From positions 141,190 through 205,189 of the forward strand of contig JARKNW010000012.1 of assembly GCA_029976075.1 (NCBI GenBank): DNA of 64,000 bases, given 5' to 3'. The notes beneath the pieces are model-generated. The model was not told the DNA's origin and did not search any database. It saw nothing but the letters and a program-made list of their open reading frames with translations. Below are positions 26,856 through 35,576 of the stretch, piece by piece; position 1 is the stretch's first letter; every line of letters starts with the position of its first letter. The translations under genes were made by a program, and so were the position numbers. This DNA comes from Pleomorphomonas sp. (GTDB lineage Bacteria > Pseudomonadota > Alphaproteobacteria > Rhizobiales > Pleomorphomonadaceae).

Positions 26856-26978
26856 CCGTTAATCGCTCAAGCCAAAACTCCGCGGCTCTGTGATCTCCTG
26901 ACATTGCCCGGACGACCGGTGGTGCTAAGACTAGAGAAAAGAGAAGGGCCGAAGCACCCCGGCCCGGGAGGAGATGAA

Positions 26979-28244
26979 ATGCCCAAGGAAACGAAATCCG
27001 CCGCTCAGAGCCGTTGGGTGGAGCGCACGCCACATCGACTGTGGCTGCTCGACCGTGCTGACGCGCTGTTTTCATTCTTTGAGGCCGGTTGCCGGAACCC
27101 GCTCGGTGGCTATTTCGAGCTCGATGAAGCCGGCAAACCCATGGCTCCGGGGGCCGACGGCGGCCTGCCGCCCTCGCGTAACCTTCACATCACCACGCGC
27201 ATGGTGCACGCCTTCGGTATCGCCTCGCTGATGGGCCGGCCCGGCGCCGCCAACATCATCGATCAGGGCATGGACTTTCTCTGGAAAGGCCACCGCGACG
27301 CGACGAACGGCGGCTATCACTGGGGCGTCGGCTACGGCACGCTGACCGATCCCACCAAGCAGGCCTATGGCCACGCCCATGTTCTGCTCGCCGGCGCCAG
27401 CGCAAAGGCCGCTGGCCACCCCGACGCCGACCGTCTCATATCCGACGTCACCGACATTCTCGTCTCGCGCTTCTGGGAGCCTGTTCCCGGCGCAGTCGCC
27501 GAAGAGTTCACCGCCGACTGGCAGCCGATCGGCAACTACCGGGGCCAGAACTCCAACATGCACCTCACCGAGTCGCTGATGGCGGCCTTCGAGGTAACCG
27601 ACGACAACGAGTACCTCAGGAAAGCCGAGAGTATCGCCTCGCTGATTGTCGGGCGCTTCGCCGCCCAGAACAGTTGGCGCTTGCCCGAGCATTTCGACGG
27701 CAAGTGGAACGTCACACTCGAGTATGTCGGCAACCCCATGTTCAAGCCCTACGGCTCGACGCCGGGTCATTGGCTGGAATGGGCCCGCCTTCTCCTGCAA
27801 CTCTGGGAACTGGGCGGTCGCAAACTCGCTTGGTTGCCGGATGCGGCCAAAAACCTGTTCGGCCTCGCCGTCAGCGAGGGCTGGGACAGCAAGCGCGGCG
27901 GCTTCTACTACACGGTCGGATGGGACGGAAAGCCGTCGGTGCCCGACCGCTTCTGGTGGCCGTGCTGCGAGGGCATAGGTGCTGCCCATTTCCTGGCTTC
28001 GATCACTGGCGAGGCCTTTTACGAGGACTGGTATCGCCGCATCTGGGACTTCACGACGAACCACCTGATCGATCGGGCAACCGGCGCCTTCATTCCGCAA
28101 CTCGATGAGGAAGACCGGTCGGCCACCAATCCGTTCTATGGGCGGCCAGACATCTATCACTCTGTGCAGGCCTGCCTGATCCCGCTGCTGCCGACCTCTG
28201 GCAGCCTGGTGCATGGATTGATGAACGACGGCATTCGGGTCTGA
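26979..28244 (+). CDS. AGE-family sugar isomerase (YihS / mannose isomerase-like)
   Basis: A 421-residue (alpha/alpha)6-barrel protein of the N-acylglucosamine 2-epimerase superfamily, closest in pattern to YihS-type aldose-ketose isomerases. Catalytic-type residues align: Arg74 (ITTRM), His195 (NSNMH), His264 (GTPGHWLEW) and His394 (DIYH), matching Arg55, His176, His248 and His383 of E. coli YihS as I recall them. The positions YihS uses for sulfoquinovose selectivity, Trp51 and Gln379, are His70 and Pro390 here, which argues against sulfoquinovose. The ribosome site GGGAGGAG precedes the ATG at 26979. It likely acts on a hexose released by the preceding alpha-galactosidase or imported by the adjacent ABC system. 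Confidence 0.85.
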   Translation: MPKETKSAAQSRWVERTPHRLWLLDRADALFSFFEAGCRNPLGGYFELDEAGKPMAPGADGGLPPSRNLHITTRMVHAFGIASLMGRPGAANIIDQGMDFLWKGHRDATNGGYHWGVGYGTLTDPTKQAYGHAHVLLAGASAKAAGHPDADRLISDVTDILVSRFWEPVPGAVAEEFTADWQPIGNYRGQNSNMHLTESLMAAFEVTDDNEYLRKAESIASLIVGRFAAQNSWRLPEHFDGKWNVTLEYVGNPMFKPYGSTPGHWLEWARLLLQLWELGGRKLAWLPDAAKNLFGLAVSEGWDSKRGGFYYTVGWDGKPSVPDRFWWPCCEGIGAAHFLASITGEAFYEDWYRRIWDFTTNHLIDRATGAFIPQLDEEDRSATNPFYGRPDIYHSVQACLIPLLPTSGSLVHGLMNDGIRV

Positions 28245-28259
28245 GCGGCGAGAAAATCG

Positions 28260-28287
28260 CGCCGCCGGCTTCGGCCGGCGGCGTTTT
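28260..28287. terminator. Bidirectional terminator between convergent sugar genes
   Basis: A 10-bp GC stem (CGCCGCCGGC / GCCGGCGGCG) with a TTCG tetraloop is followed by TTTTCGTTTT on the plus strand and by a T-rich stretch (GATTTTC) on the minus strand. It serves both the isomerase gene and the convergent permease gene. Confidence 0.9.
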
Positions 28288-28292
28288 CGTTT

Positions 28293-29243
28293 TCAGCTCC
28301 TCGTCTTGCCGACTGACGACATGGCCACTGCGAGCACGATGATCGAACCTATCAGCACCTCCCGCACATAGCTGTCGATGCTCATCTGGGTGAGACCGTT
28401 ACCAAGCACGCCGAGGATCAGCACACCGATAAGTGTCGCCAGGACATGCGGCTCCCCCTCTTCGCTCATGGTCATGCCGAGAAAGACAGCGGCGATCGCA
28501 TCGAGCATCAGGCCCGAACCCTGCGTCGGATTGGCCGAAGCCACCCGGCTGGCGTACATCAGGCCAGCTGTCGCCGCCCCGAGGCCACTGAGGCCAAAAG
28601 CGAGGAAACGCAGCCGTTTGACGCGGATACCGGCAAGACGCGCCGCTTCCATGTTGCCGCCGATGGCATAGAGGCGACGGCCGAAAGCAGTCTGCTCCAG
28701 CATGAACCAGACGAAGAAAAGCACGAGCGTGGCGACGATCGTCAGGCTCGGCAGGCTCACGGTCTCCGTCAACGGAATGCCGGAACGGGCAAAGCCCGAA
28801 AACGCCGCTGGAATGTCGCGCCCGAAGATGGTCTTGCCACCGGAGACCAGGAAGGCAAGACCGCTGTAGACGGTCAATGTTCCAAGCGTCGCGACGAAGG
28901 GCAGAATGCCGACATAGGCCACGAGAAAACCATTGAGCAAACCACCGGCGAGACCGATGACAAGTGCCAGGGCAAGGCCGAGCCAGACGCCGTAGCCGTC
29001 GCGAAAGGCGAGCGCCGCAAGGATACCGGCGAACGAGGCCATCGAACCGACCGAGAGATCGAAATCCCCCATCACCATGACAATGGTCATCGTAAAGGCG
29101 ACCACAGCCAGCATCGATACCTGCTGGCTGATGTTCAGCCAGTTCTTCGCCGTCATGAAGGTGTCTGGAATCTCGATCCAGAAAAACACGACGACCAGCA
29201 CGAAGCCGATCAACGTGCCATAGGTCTTGAGCGCGGAAGCCAC
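28293..29243 (-). CDS. Ribose-type sugar ABC transporter permease
   Basis: A 316-residue inner-membrane permease of the RbsC/AraH family with 8-10 membrane segments. It has the family motif for ATPase contact, LYAIGGNMEAARLAGIRV, the early MGDFDLSVGSMASFAG loop, and the late GSGLMLDAIAAVFLG segment. A GTG start at 29243 with AAGGAACTTCTC upstream is chosen; it leaves an 11-base gap after the ATPase gene. A TTG-initiated longer form would overlap the ATPase. It is the third gene of SBP-ATPase-permease. Confidence 0.92.
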   Translation of the reverse strand: MASALKTYGTLIGFVLVVVFFWIEIPDTFMTAKNWLNISQQVSMLAVVAFTMTIVMVMGDFDLSVGSMASFAGILAALAFRDGYGVWLGLALALVIGLAGGLLNGFLVAYVGILPFVATLGTLTVYSGLAFLVSGGKTIFGRDIPAAFSGFARSGIPLTETVSLPSLTIVATLVLFFVWFMLEQTAFGRRLYAIGGNMEAARLAGIRVKRLRFLAFGLSGLGAATAGLMYASRVASANPTQGSGLMLDAIAAVFLGMTMSEEGEPHVLATLIGVLILGVLGNGLTQMSIDSYVREVLIGSIIVLAVAMSSVGKTRS

Positions 29244-29254
29244 GAGAAGTTCCT

Positions 29255-30784
29255 TCAGGCGGAGGGCACAGTCGGCGTGCCGAAGCAAAGGGCGGCAAGC
29301 CCTGCCTGGTCGAGGCCCTCGGTGGATACAGCGGTCGCCACCTTGCCGTCCCGAAAGACGATGACGCGGTCGGCCATATAGACAAGTTCCGGCAGGTCGG
29401 ACGATGCAAGCACCACCGCCTTGCCCTCGGCTGTGAGTTCGCGCAGCAAGGCATGGATGTCATAACGGGCGCCGACATCGACGCCCCGCGTGGGCTCATC
29501 AAGCAGCAGCACCTCGGGCTTGCCGGCAATGACCCGCGCAAACACCACCTTCTGCTGATTGCCCCCGGAGAGTTCACGTACCTTCTGCCGTGGCCCCTTG
29601 GCCTTCAGCCTTACCTTGAGACCAAGCTCCACCGCCTGCTCGGCTTCCGCCGCGCGGTCGAGGACGAGGCCAAAACGGACGAGTTCATCGAGATGCGGCA
29701 GTGACACGTTGCCGGCAATCGATGCCGAGGACACCACCCCTTCCTGACGTCGTTCGCGCGGCAGGAAAGCAAGCCCCTTCTCCCAGGCAGAGACCGGTTC
29801 CTCGATCCGAACCGGCCGGCCGGCAAGGCTGACGGCGCCATCATGCCCCCCATCGGCACCGACGATCGCGCGAATGACTTCGCTCTGCCCCGCCCCTTCC
29901 AAACCGGCCAGACCAAGGATCTCGCCCTTTTTCACTTCAAAGGACACATCCTGCAAATAGGCCGTTGAAAGATGTTCGACGCTGAGTGCGACCTCATCCG
30001 ACACCGGTCCAAGACGGGGTGGGTAGCCGTCGGCAAACCGGCGACCAATCATCAGTTCGATCACCTCGAGCTTTTTCAGCCCAACAATGTCGCGAGTCGC
30101 CACCGTCGCCCCGTCGCGTAACACGGTGAGGCGGTCGGCGAGCTCCATCACCTCATCGAGCCGGTGCGACACGTAGATGATGCCCGCTCCCGCGGCTCTC
30201 AACCGGCGGATCACCGCGAATAGACGTCGCGACTCTTCGGCCGACAGCGCAGCCGTCGGCTCGTCCATGACATAGAGGCGAGCCGGTACGCCATCTTCGA
30301 TCGCAGCATCCTGGAAGGCAGCTGCAATCTTAACCAGCATCTGGTCTCCAACCGACAGGCGGGCCATCTTGCGCGCCGGATGAATATGACTGACACCCAG
30401 TCCTTCCAACACCGCCGCGGCCGCACGATTGAGACCGTCCCAGTCGATCATGAAACGCCAGCGGCGCGGGTACTCGCGGCCAAGGAAGATGTTCTCGGCG
30501 ACCGACAGATGTGGCACCACCGAGAGTTCCTGGTGGATGAAGCGCAGACCGAGACGGAGGGCATCCGCCGGCGAACCGATGATGACCGGCGCGCCGTCGA
30601 TCTCGATCGTTCCCGAATCCGGCTTCACCACGCCGGCCAGCACCTTGATCAGCGTCGATTTGCCGGCCCCGTTCTCACCCATCAGGGCATGGACTTCGCC
30701 GGCTCGCACCTCGAGGCCGGCACCACTGAGCGCCGGAGCGCCAGCGAAGCTCTTCTTGAGGTCTCGGATCAAAAGCAGCGTCAT
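29255..30784 (-). CDS. Ribose-type sugar ABC transporter ATPase (two ABC domains)
   Basis: A 509-residue RbsA/MglA-type ATPase that powers carbohydrate import. The first domain has Walker A GENGAGKST, signature LSVGDQ and Walker B YVMDEPTAALS. The second has a degenerate Walker A (GLEGAGQSE), signature LSGGNQQKV and Walker B LLLDEPTRGVDVGA, the usual asymmetry of this family. It sits between the binding-protein gene (55-base gap containing a small hairpin, GGGCGA / TCGCCC) and the permease gene. Confidence 0.95.
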   Translation of the reverse strand: MTLLLIRDLKKSFAGAPALSGAGLEVRAGEVHALMGENGAGKSTLIKVLAGVVKPDSGTIEIDGAPVIIGSPADALRLGLRFIHQELSVVPHLSVAENIFLGREYPRRWRFMIDWDGLNRAAAAVLEGLGVSHIHPARKMARLSVGDQMLVKIAAAFQDAAIEDGVPARLYVMDEPTAALSAEESRRLFAVIRRLRAAGAGIIYVSHRLDEVMELADRLTVLRDGATVATRDIVGLKKLEVIELMIGRRFADGYPPRLGPVSDEVALSVEHLSTAYLQDVSFEVKKGEILGLAGLEGAGQSEVIRAIVGADGGHDGAVSLAGRPVRIEEPVSAWEKGLAFLPRERRQEGVVSSASIAGNVSLPHLDELVRFGLVLDRAAEAEQAVELGLKVRLKAKGPRQKVRELSGGNQQKVVFARVIAGKPEVLLLDEPTRGVDVGARYDIHALLRELTAEGKAVVLASSDLPELVYMADRVIVFRDGKVATAVSTEGLDQAGLAALCFGTPTVPSA

Positions 30785-30839
30785 GGGAAAACCCGCATCG
30801 AGGGGGCGACCGATCGCCCGCCTCCGTTATGAGCCATCG

Positions 30840-31772
30840 TCAGTCCTTGACGTTGTCAGCCGTGATCAGCTTGGTCGGCACATAGATGACCGACGACTTC
30901 GGCGGCTTGCCGGCCAGCGTCTGCGCAACCGCCTCGGCAGCGGCCTTGCCGATGCCATGGAAGTCTTGTGCCATCGACGCTTCGAAGTTGCCGCCGGCGG
31001 CGATCGCTTCGCGCGCCTGGGGATTGGCGTCAATACCGGTAACGACGATGCCTTCGTTCTGGCGACCCGCCGCCTCGATGGCTTGCAGGGCACCGAGCGC
31101 CGGCTGGTCCCAGGCCGCCCAGACGGCCGAGATCGAACCCTTGTCGGGATGGGCGGCAAGCAGCGCCTCCATCTTGGCACGGCTGTCGGCGATACCGCCA
31201 TCCGAAACGTCGGGCGTCACCCGATCGAGCACCTTGATGTCGGGATTGTTGTGGAACACGGCATCGGCGATGACGCCGCGTACCTGCACCGGCGGAAAGG
31301 CGTCGAACACGAACATCACCACATTGCCCTTGCCACCGATCCGGTTGGCGACATAGGCGGCGGTATCGGCTGCCATGGCATAGCCATTGGACGTGACGTT
31401 GGTGACAAGATAGGGGCTCGCGCCGGCATCCATGCCGACCACCGGAATGCCGGCATCCTTGACGGCAGCCAGACCGGCCTCGACCTGAGCCGGATCGACG
31501 TTGATCACCACCGCATCGACCTTCTGCGTCGCCGCGTCCTCGAGGCGAGAGATGACGGCAGCAACATCGCCCTTGGTGTCGATGACATTGACGTCCCAAG
31601 CCTTGTCTTTCGCAGCCTCCTGGAAGGCTTCGACGTAAAACTGCGTACCGGGCTGAGCAAGATAGGGCGTGATCACCGCGATCTTGCCAGCGGCCACGGC
31701 GGTTCCGGCTGCGAGCATGGCTGAAAGAAACAGCACGGCGGAGGGAAGCCGCGTGCGAAGCGAAACTGTCAT
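30840..31772 (-). CDS. Ribose-type sugar ABC transporter substrate-binding protein
   Basis: A 310-residue periplasmic type I binding protein (RbsB-like). The signal peptide ends near AVAA (about residue 28). Typical features are KIAVITPYLAQPGTQFYVEAFQEAAKDK, VDAVVINVDPAQVEAGLAAVKDAGIPVVGMDAG and VVTGIDANPQAREAI. The ligand is unknown. It is the first gene of the import operon and is divergent from the FGGY kinase gene, which probably phosphorylates the imported sugar or its isomer. Confidence 0.93.
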   Translation of the reverse strand: MTVSLRTRLPSAVLFLSAMLAAGTAVAAGKIAVITPYLAQPGTQFYVEAFQEAAKDKAWDVNVIDTKGDVAAVISRLEDAATQKVDAVVINVDPAQVEAGLAAVKDAGIPVVGMDAGASPYLVTNVTSNGYAMAADTAAYVANRIGGKGNVVMFVFDAFPPVQVRGVIADAVFHNNPDIKVLDRVTPDVSDGGIADSRAKMEALLAAHPDKGSISAVWAAWDQPALGALQAIEAAGRQNEGIVVTGIDANPQAREAIAAGGNFEASMAQDFHGIGKAAAEAVAQTLAGKPPKSSVIYVPTKLITADNVKD

Positions 31773-31909
31773 AGGTGCGTTCCCCGTTTTCTCTTGGGCC
31801 GGTCGTTGAGGCGCTATCCTTCAGCCGGCGGAAAACAGTTAGCAGCCAGAGGAGCCGCATTCAACACGAAGCCGGCGAATCCGAGCTGGCCGGCGCAGCC
31901 AAGCGCCTC

Positions 31910-31928
31910 TCAAAAATGGCTTTTTTGA
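31910..31928. promoter_or_regulatory. Inverted repeat in the divergent SBP / FGGY kinase promoter region
   Basis: TCAAAAA and TTTTTGA form a 7-bp inverted repeat around a 5-base centre (TGGCT). It lies in the 236-base gap between two divergent sugar genes, a natural operator position. The core AAAATGGCTTT recurs upstream of the aldolase-kinase pair at 35770-35780. Just beside it is a GCGAAAGCGA stretch reminiscent of DeoR half-sites. The regulator is not known. Confidence 0.4.
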
Positions 31929-32008
31929 TAAAGAAGCGAAAGCGAGATGGACAGCCCGACCCCGGCGTGATGATCTTGGCAGCACATTTATGCCTCTCGG
32001 GTTCTCTC

Positions 32009-33481
32009 ATGAAAACGCCGCTTCTCATCGGCATTGACGTCGGCACCACATCGATCAAGGCCAGCCTGTTCGACGAACGCGGCACGGCGCTCCGCACCTT
32101 TGCCGACCATTATTCGACCACGCGGCCAGCGTCCGGGCTTGCCGAACAGAACCCCGACGATTGGACGAACCGGGTCATCAAAGCCCTCGTCGAGCTATCC
32201 GAGGGCTTGCCGGCGGATGTCGTCGCCGGTGTAGGCCTCACCAGCCAAGTCAATACCCACGTTTTCGTAGGAAACGACGGCACCCCCCTGATGCCGGCGA
32301 TCACCTGGCAGGATGGGCGTGCCCACGTGGAGGCGGCCGAACTCGATGCGCTGATTTCCATGCAAGAGCGCATCGGTTGGTGGGGAGCTCCCCTTCCCAT
32401 CGACGCCAGCCACCCGCTGGCCCGGGCCCTCTGGCTGAAGAGATATCATCCCGATCTCTGGGCGCGGACGCGCTGGCTGATGGCACCCAAGGATTATTGC
32501 ATCCTGAAGCTGACAGGCGAGGCGACCGCCGACCCCATGACCGCTTTCGGTCTCATTGATCAGTCGCTCGTCTATGTATCGCGCCTCGTGGATCTCGTGC
32601 CCGGCACCGCCGATCGGCTGCCGCCGCTCCGGGCCTTCACCCAACCGGCCGGCCGCATCCGACCAGGGCTGCCGTTTGCCGGCGTGCCAATGGTCACCGG
32701 TGGCATGGATGCATGGGCCGGACTGATCGGGACCGGCGCCGTCCGCGACGGCGATTGCATGTATCTCTCCGGAACGTCGGAGATCGTCGGCCTGGTATCG
32801 CCGACGCGCCATCCCACCCCTGGCGTCGTCGCCTTCCCAACCTGCGAAGGCATCACCCTGCACGCCGGACCGACGCAGGCAGGTGGCGCGTCGCTCGCAT
32901 GGTTGTCCAGCCTCACGGGCCGTGCGCCCTCCGAACTGTCGGCTCTTGTCGCCACAAGCGATTCCCACCGCCCCTCGCCATTGTTCCTGCCCCATCTTCA
33001 AGGGGAGCGGGCTCCGGTCTGGGACATCGGCGCGCGAGGCGCCTTCATCGGTCTGGATGGCTCGATGGGACCGGCAGAGCTGACACGCGCCGTTTTCGAG
33101 GGCGTGGCATCTTCGGTCCGCTGGCTCCTTGAGGCGCTGGAATCGTCAGCCGGTCAATCGGCAAAGAGCTTTTCGATGGCAGGTGGCGGCGCTGCTTCGG
33201 ATCCCTGGTGTCAGATTCGCGCCGACATGCTGGGGCGACCGATCCGCCGGCTCAAGACGCTGGACGCAGGTGTGCTGGGAGCGGCAGTTCTGGCGGGCGT
33301 CGGCGCGGGCTGCTTTTCAACGATCGCCGAAGCGGCAGAGCGATTGGTCGTGACCGATCGTCTTTTCGAGCCCGATCCGTCGCGGCGCGAACGAATGGAT
33401 TTTCTCTACGATGAATATCGCACGCTCTATGCGGCATTGAAGCCGCTCAACGCGGCCCGCGCCGCCTTCTCCGCTTGGTGA
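32009..33481 (+). CDS. FGGY-family carbohydrate kinase (xylulokinase-like)
   Basis: A 490-residue sugar kinase. The N-terminal ATPase-fold domain begins LLIGIDVGTTSIKASLFDERG. The substrate region is GVGLTSQVNTHVFVGNDGTPLMPAITWQDGRA, and the catalytic Asp is expected in VTGGMDAWAGLIGTGA. The C-terminal domain has the nucleotide-binding MAGGGAASDPWCQIRADMLGRPI. Length and layout fit xylulokinase and its relatives; the motifs do not fix the sugar. It begins at MKTPLLIG and is divergent from the ABC operon. A hairpin follows the stop. Confidence 0.9.
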   Translation: MKTPLLIGIDVGTTSIKASLFDERGTALRTFADHYSTTRPASGLAEQNPDDWTNRVIKALVELSEGLPADVVAGVGLTSQVNTHVFVGNDGTPLMPAITWQDGRAHVEAAELDALISMQERIGWWGAPLPIDASHPLARALWLKRYHPDLWARTRWLMAPKDYCILKLTGEATADPMTAFGLIDQSLVYVSRLVDLVPGTADRLPPLRAFTQPAGRIRPGLPFAGVPMVTGGMDAWAGLIGTGAVRDGDCMYLSGTSEIVGLVSPTRHPTPGVVAFPTCEGITLHAGPTQAGGASLAWLSSLTGRAPSELSALVATSDSHRPSPLFLPHLQGERAPVWDIGARGAFIGLDGSMGPAELTRAVFEGVASSVRWLLEALESSAGQSAKSFSMAGGGAASDPWCQIRADMLGRPIRRLKTLDAGVLGAAVLAGVGAGCFSTIAEAAERLVVTDRLFEPDPSRRERMDFLYDEYRTLYAALKPLNAARAAFSAW

Positions 33482-33488
33482 CAAGCGC

Positions 33489-33519
33489 GCATCCCCGGCA
33501 GTCACCCTGCCGGGGATGC
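33489..33519. terminator. Long hairpin between convergent kinase genes
   Basis: A 13-bp perfect stem (33489-33501 with 33507-33519, core GCATCCCCGGCAG) and a 5-base loop lies between the FGGY and PfkB stop codons. Neither side has a U-tract, but position and strength suggest a shared transcription end or a 3'-end stabiliser. Confidence 0.6.
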
Positions 33520-33528
33520 GGCGTTCGC

Positions 33529-34545
33529 TCAGGTACGCCAGCCCCAGCTATCCGCCAGCCTCAGCGTTTCCTGCCAACCGACCACCGTACCAGAGGTGGT
33601 AACCGAACGTAGCGAGCAGGCTGCCGTGGCATGCGCCAGCGCCAGCGACTTCTCGAGCGGCCAGCCTTCATGAATGCCGTAGATCATGCCGGCGGCGAAA
33701 GCGTCGCCAGCACCGTTGGCCCCAACCACCAATTCCGGAGGAATGGCGACCGAGGCTTTCCTGGCAACCGTCCCCTCGCGGGTGACTGCGATGGCGAGCT
33801 TCGGCCAGTGCACCACCACCAGCTCCATCGCACCATCTTCGAGCACCTTCCGTGCCGCCGCCTCGCAAAGATCGGCGTCGGTCACGCCGCGAGAAACAGT
33901 CGGAAGGCTGGCGAGGGCACCAATCTCGGCATCGTTGACCACGACATAATCGAGATGGCCGAGACAAGGCATCACTGTGTCGGTCAGCACATGCGGCTCG
34001 AGACTGGCCAGCTCGATGTTGGTCTTGAGGCCAAGCGCCCGCGCCTTCTTCAGCACCGTCACCCAGCCATTGTCGCCATCCGCCCAGACACTGTCGAGCT
34101 GCTTGTGGAAGCCCGGCAGCCCAAGGTGCAAAATGCGTCCGGTCGTCGCCGCCAGATCGAAGTGATCCGGAGTGAGCACCGCCGCGATCGCCTTGGCGAA
34201 GAGATGGGTGCGACGATGCGTCGTCGCCGAGGCATAGGCGTCGGTAAACTGGGTCGGCAGCGAACCATCGACATGCATTTGTCGGTGATCGATGCCGGCC
34301 TCCTCGGCGATGCTCCTCAGGAAACGCCCGCCCTCGTCGTCACCGACGATGGCTATGGTCTCGACCGGCATGGCCGGATCGAGATGACGGATGTCGACCG
34401 CCAGGTTGCAACCGGAACCACCGCCGGCCAGCTCCTGCGAGAGGATTTCGGCGATGCCGTCCTCCTCAGGCCAGAAGCTGATCAGGCGGTTGTTGTCGAC
34501 GCACCAGGTTCCCCCGGTGACGATGCCGCGTCTTGCCGCAGGCAT
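33529..34545 (-). CDS. PfkB-family carbohydrate kinase
   Basis: A 338-residue ribokinase/PfkB-fold kinase. It has the N-terminal PfkB signature region (ELAGGGSGCNLAVDIRHLD), the mid region DYVVVNDAEIGALASL, and the C-terminal signature with catalytic Asp and anion hole, VVGANGAGDAFAAGMIYGI. It begins 2 bases after the aldolase stop, so the two are translated together. A PfkB kinase coupled to a class I aldolase suggests phosphorylation of a ketose phosphate or ketose followed by aldol cleavage, as in LacC-LacD or YihV-YihT. The substrate is unknown. Confidence 0.9.
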   Translation of the reverse strand: MPAARRGIVTGGTWCVDNNRLISFWPEEDGIAEILSQELAGGGSGCNLAVDIRHLDPAMPVETIAIVGDDEGGRFLRSIAEEAGIDHRQMHVDGSLPTQFTDAYASATTHRRTHLFAKAIAAVLTPDHFDLAATTGRILHLGLPGFHKQLDSVWADGDNGWVTVLKKARALGLKTNIELASLEPHVLTDTVMPCLGHLDYVVVNDAEIGALASLPTVSRGVTDADLCEAAARKVLEDGAMELVVVHWPKLAIAVTREGTVARKASVAIPPELVVGANGAGDAFAAGMIYGIHEGWPLEKSLALAHATAACSLRSVTTSGTVVGWQETLRLADSWGWRT

Positions 34546-34547
34546 GA

Positions 34548-35576
34548 TCAGGCAAGCCCGGCCTTGAGCGGCTTCTCGGTCACCTCGAGGTCGGCGGCAA
34601 GCTCCCGGCTCGGCTTGATTCCGGCCTTGGCTAGATCGCCATGGTAAGACTTCACGGCCTCGGCAGGCGTGAGATCGCCGTTTGCAACCGCGCGCATATG
34701 CTTGACCATGCTGAGAGGATCCTCGGCGAGGTTGATCTTGCGGCCAAACAGCGCGACGCGAGCGCCATACTTCTCGGATTGGAAGAGCAGCTCATAGCAG
34801 TCGCGCGTCGTGCCGGCGCCACCACCGAGAACGCCGACGATGATGGTCGGATCGTAGGACGCGAGCTCTTCCATCGCCTTCGGGCCGTTGTAGGCGATCT
34901 TCAGGAATTCTGGCCGATCGGCACGGGTCACGCCGGCGAGGCAGCGGGCGATGCAGTCGTTGATGTAATGCGGCACCAGGTCGGCATCAATGCCCGTATC
35001 CACGTTGGGATTGAACACCTCGAGGAAATACTTGAAGCCGTTCAACGATGCCTCGTAACGGAACTCGGCGAACGCCTCGAGCGAGGCATAGTCATGATCG
35101 AGATCATTGTTGAAGGTCATCGAGTAGAGGCCGAGGTCGGTACCGGCGAGCGGTGCCCCAGGAGCCGGATCGACCGTGCCCGTCGTTACCCTGGACAGTG
35201 ACGCGGTCCGAAACGGCCGCGACGGCTTCTTGGGATAGACGCCGCCGCGCACGAACCAGATGTCCGTCGTGTCATTGGCGCGAATGGCCGGTTTCACCTT
35301 GGAGTTCTTGTAGACGCCCTGCTCGTTGAGCAGCTCGAAGCTGGAAGCCGACGTCAGCATGATATCGACGACATCCTGCTCGACGATGGCACGGACGTTC
35401 TTCAGAAATTCCGGGCGCGTCTGATAGCGACCAAGTGTTCCGTCCTTGGCTCTGAGCGGGCCGGCGCCGGGAATTGACGGGCCCATATCCGGGTCCTTGG
35501 CATCGGCGATAATGAAATCGGCACGCGTGTAGGCACCCGCCCGAATGCGAGCAAGCTTTTCGTCAAGACGAAACAT
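34548..35576 (-). CDS. Class I aldolase, DeoC/LacD-like family
   Basis: A 342-residue TIM-barrel protein, longer than YihT or LacD. Features fitting a Schiff-base aldolase are Lys226 in PEFLKIAYNGPKA (probable imine-forming Lys), then IIVGVLGGGAGTTRDC and ARVALFGRKI, which resemble the phosphate-binding loops of LsrF/LacD-type aldolases. The N-terminal part (FIIADAKDPDMGPSIPGAG) also fits the family's first barrel strand. Start MFRLDEK at 35576 has a GGAGAGACCTG ribosome site. It is followed by the PfkB kinase in the same operon. The aldol substrate is not known. Confidence 0.75.
   Translation of the reverse strand: MFRLDEKLARIRAGAYTRADFIIADAKDPDMGPSIPGAGPLRAKDGTLGRYQTRPEFLKNVRAIVEQDVVDIMLTSASSFELLNEQGVYKNSKVKPAIRANDTTDIWFVRGGVYPKKPSRPFRTASLSRVTTGTVDPAPGAPLAGTDLGLYSMTFNNDLDHDYASLEAFAEFRYEASLNGFKYFLEVFNPNVDTGIDADLVPHYINDCIARCLAGVTRADRPEFLKIAYNGPKAMEELASYDPTIIVGVLGGGAGTTRDCYELLFQSEKYGARVALFGRKINLAEDPLSMVKHMRAVANGDLTPAEAVKSYHGDLAKAGIKPSRELAADLEVTEKPLKAGLA

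Noticed and set aside
24768..35576. Sulfoquinovose (sulfoglycolysis) locus
   Set aside because: The parts resemble yihS-yihV-yihT, but the glycosidase is GH36 rather than GH31 and the isomerase lacks the sulfosugar-selective residues. Kept only as an analogy.
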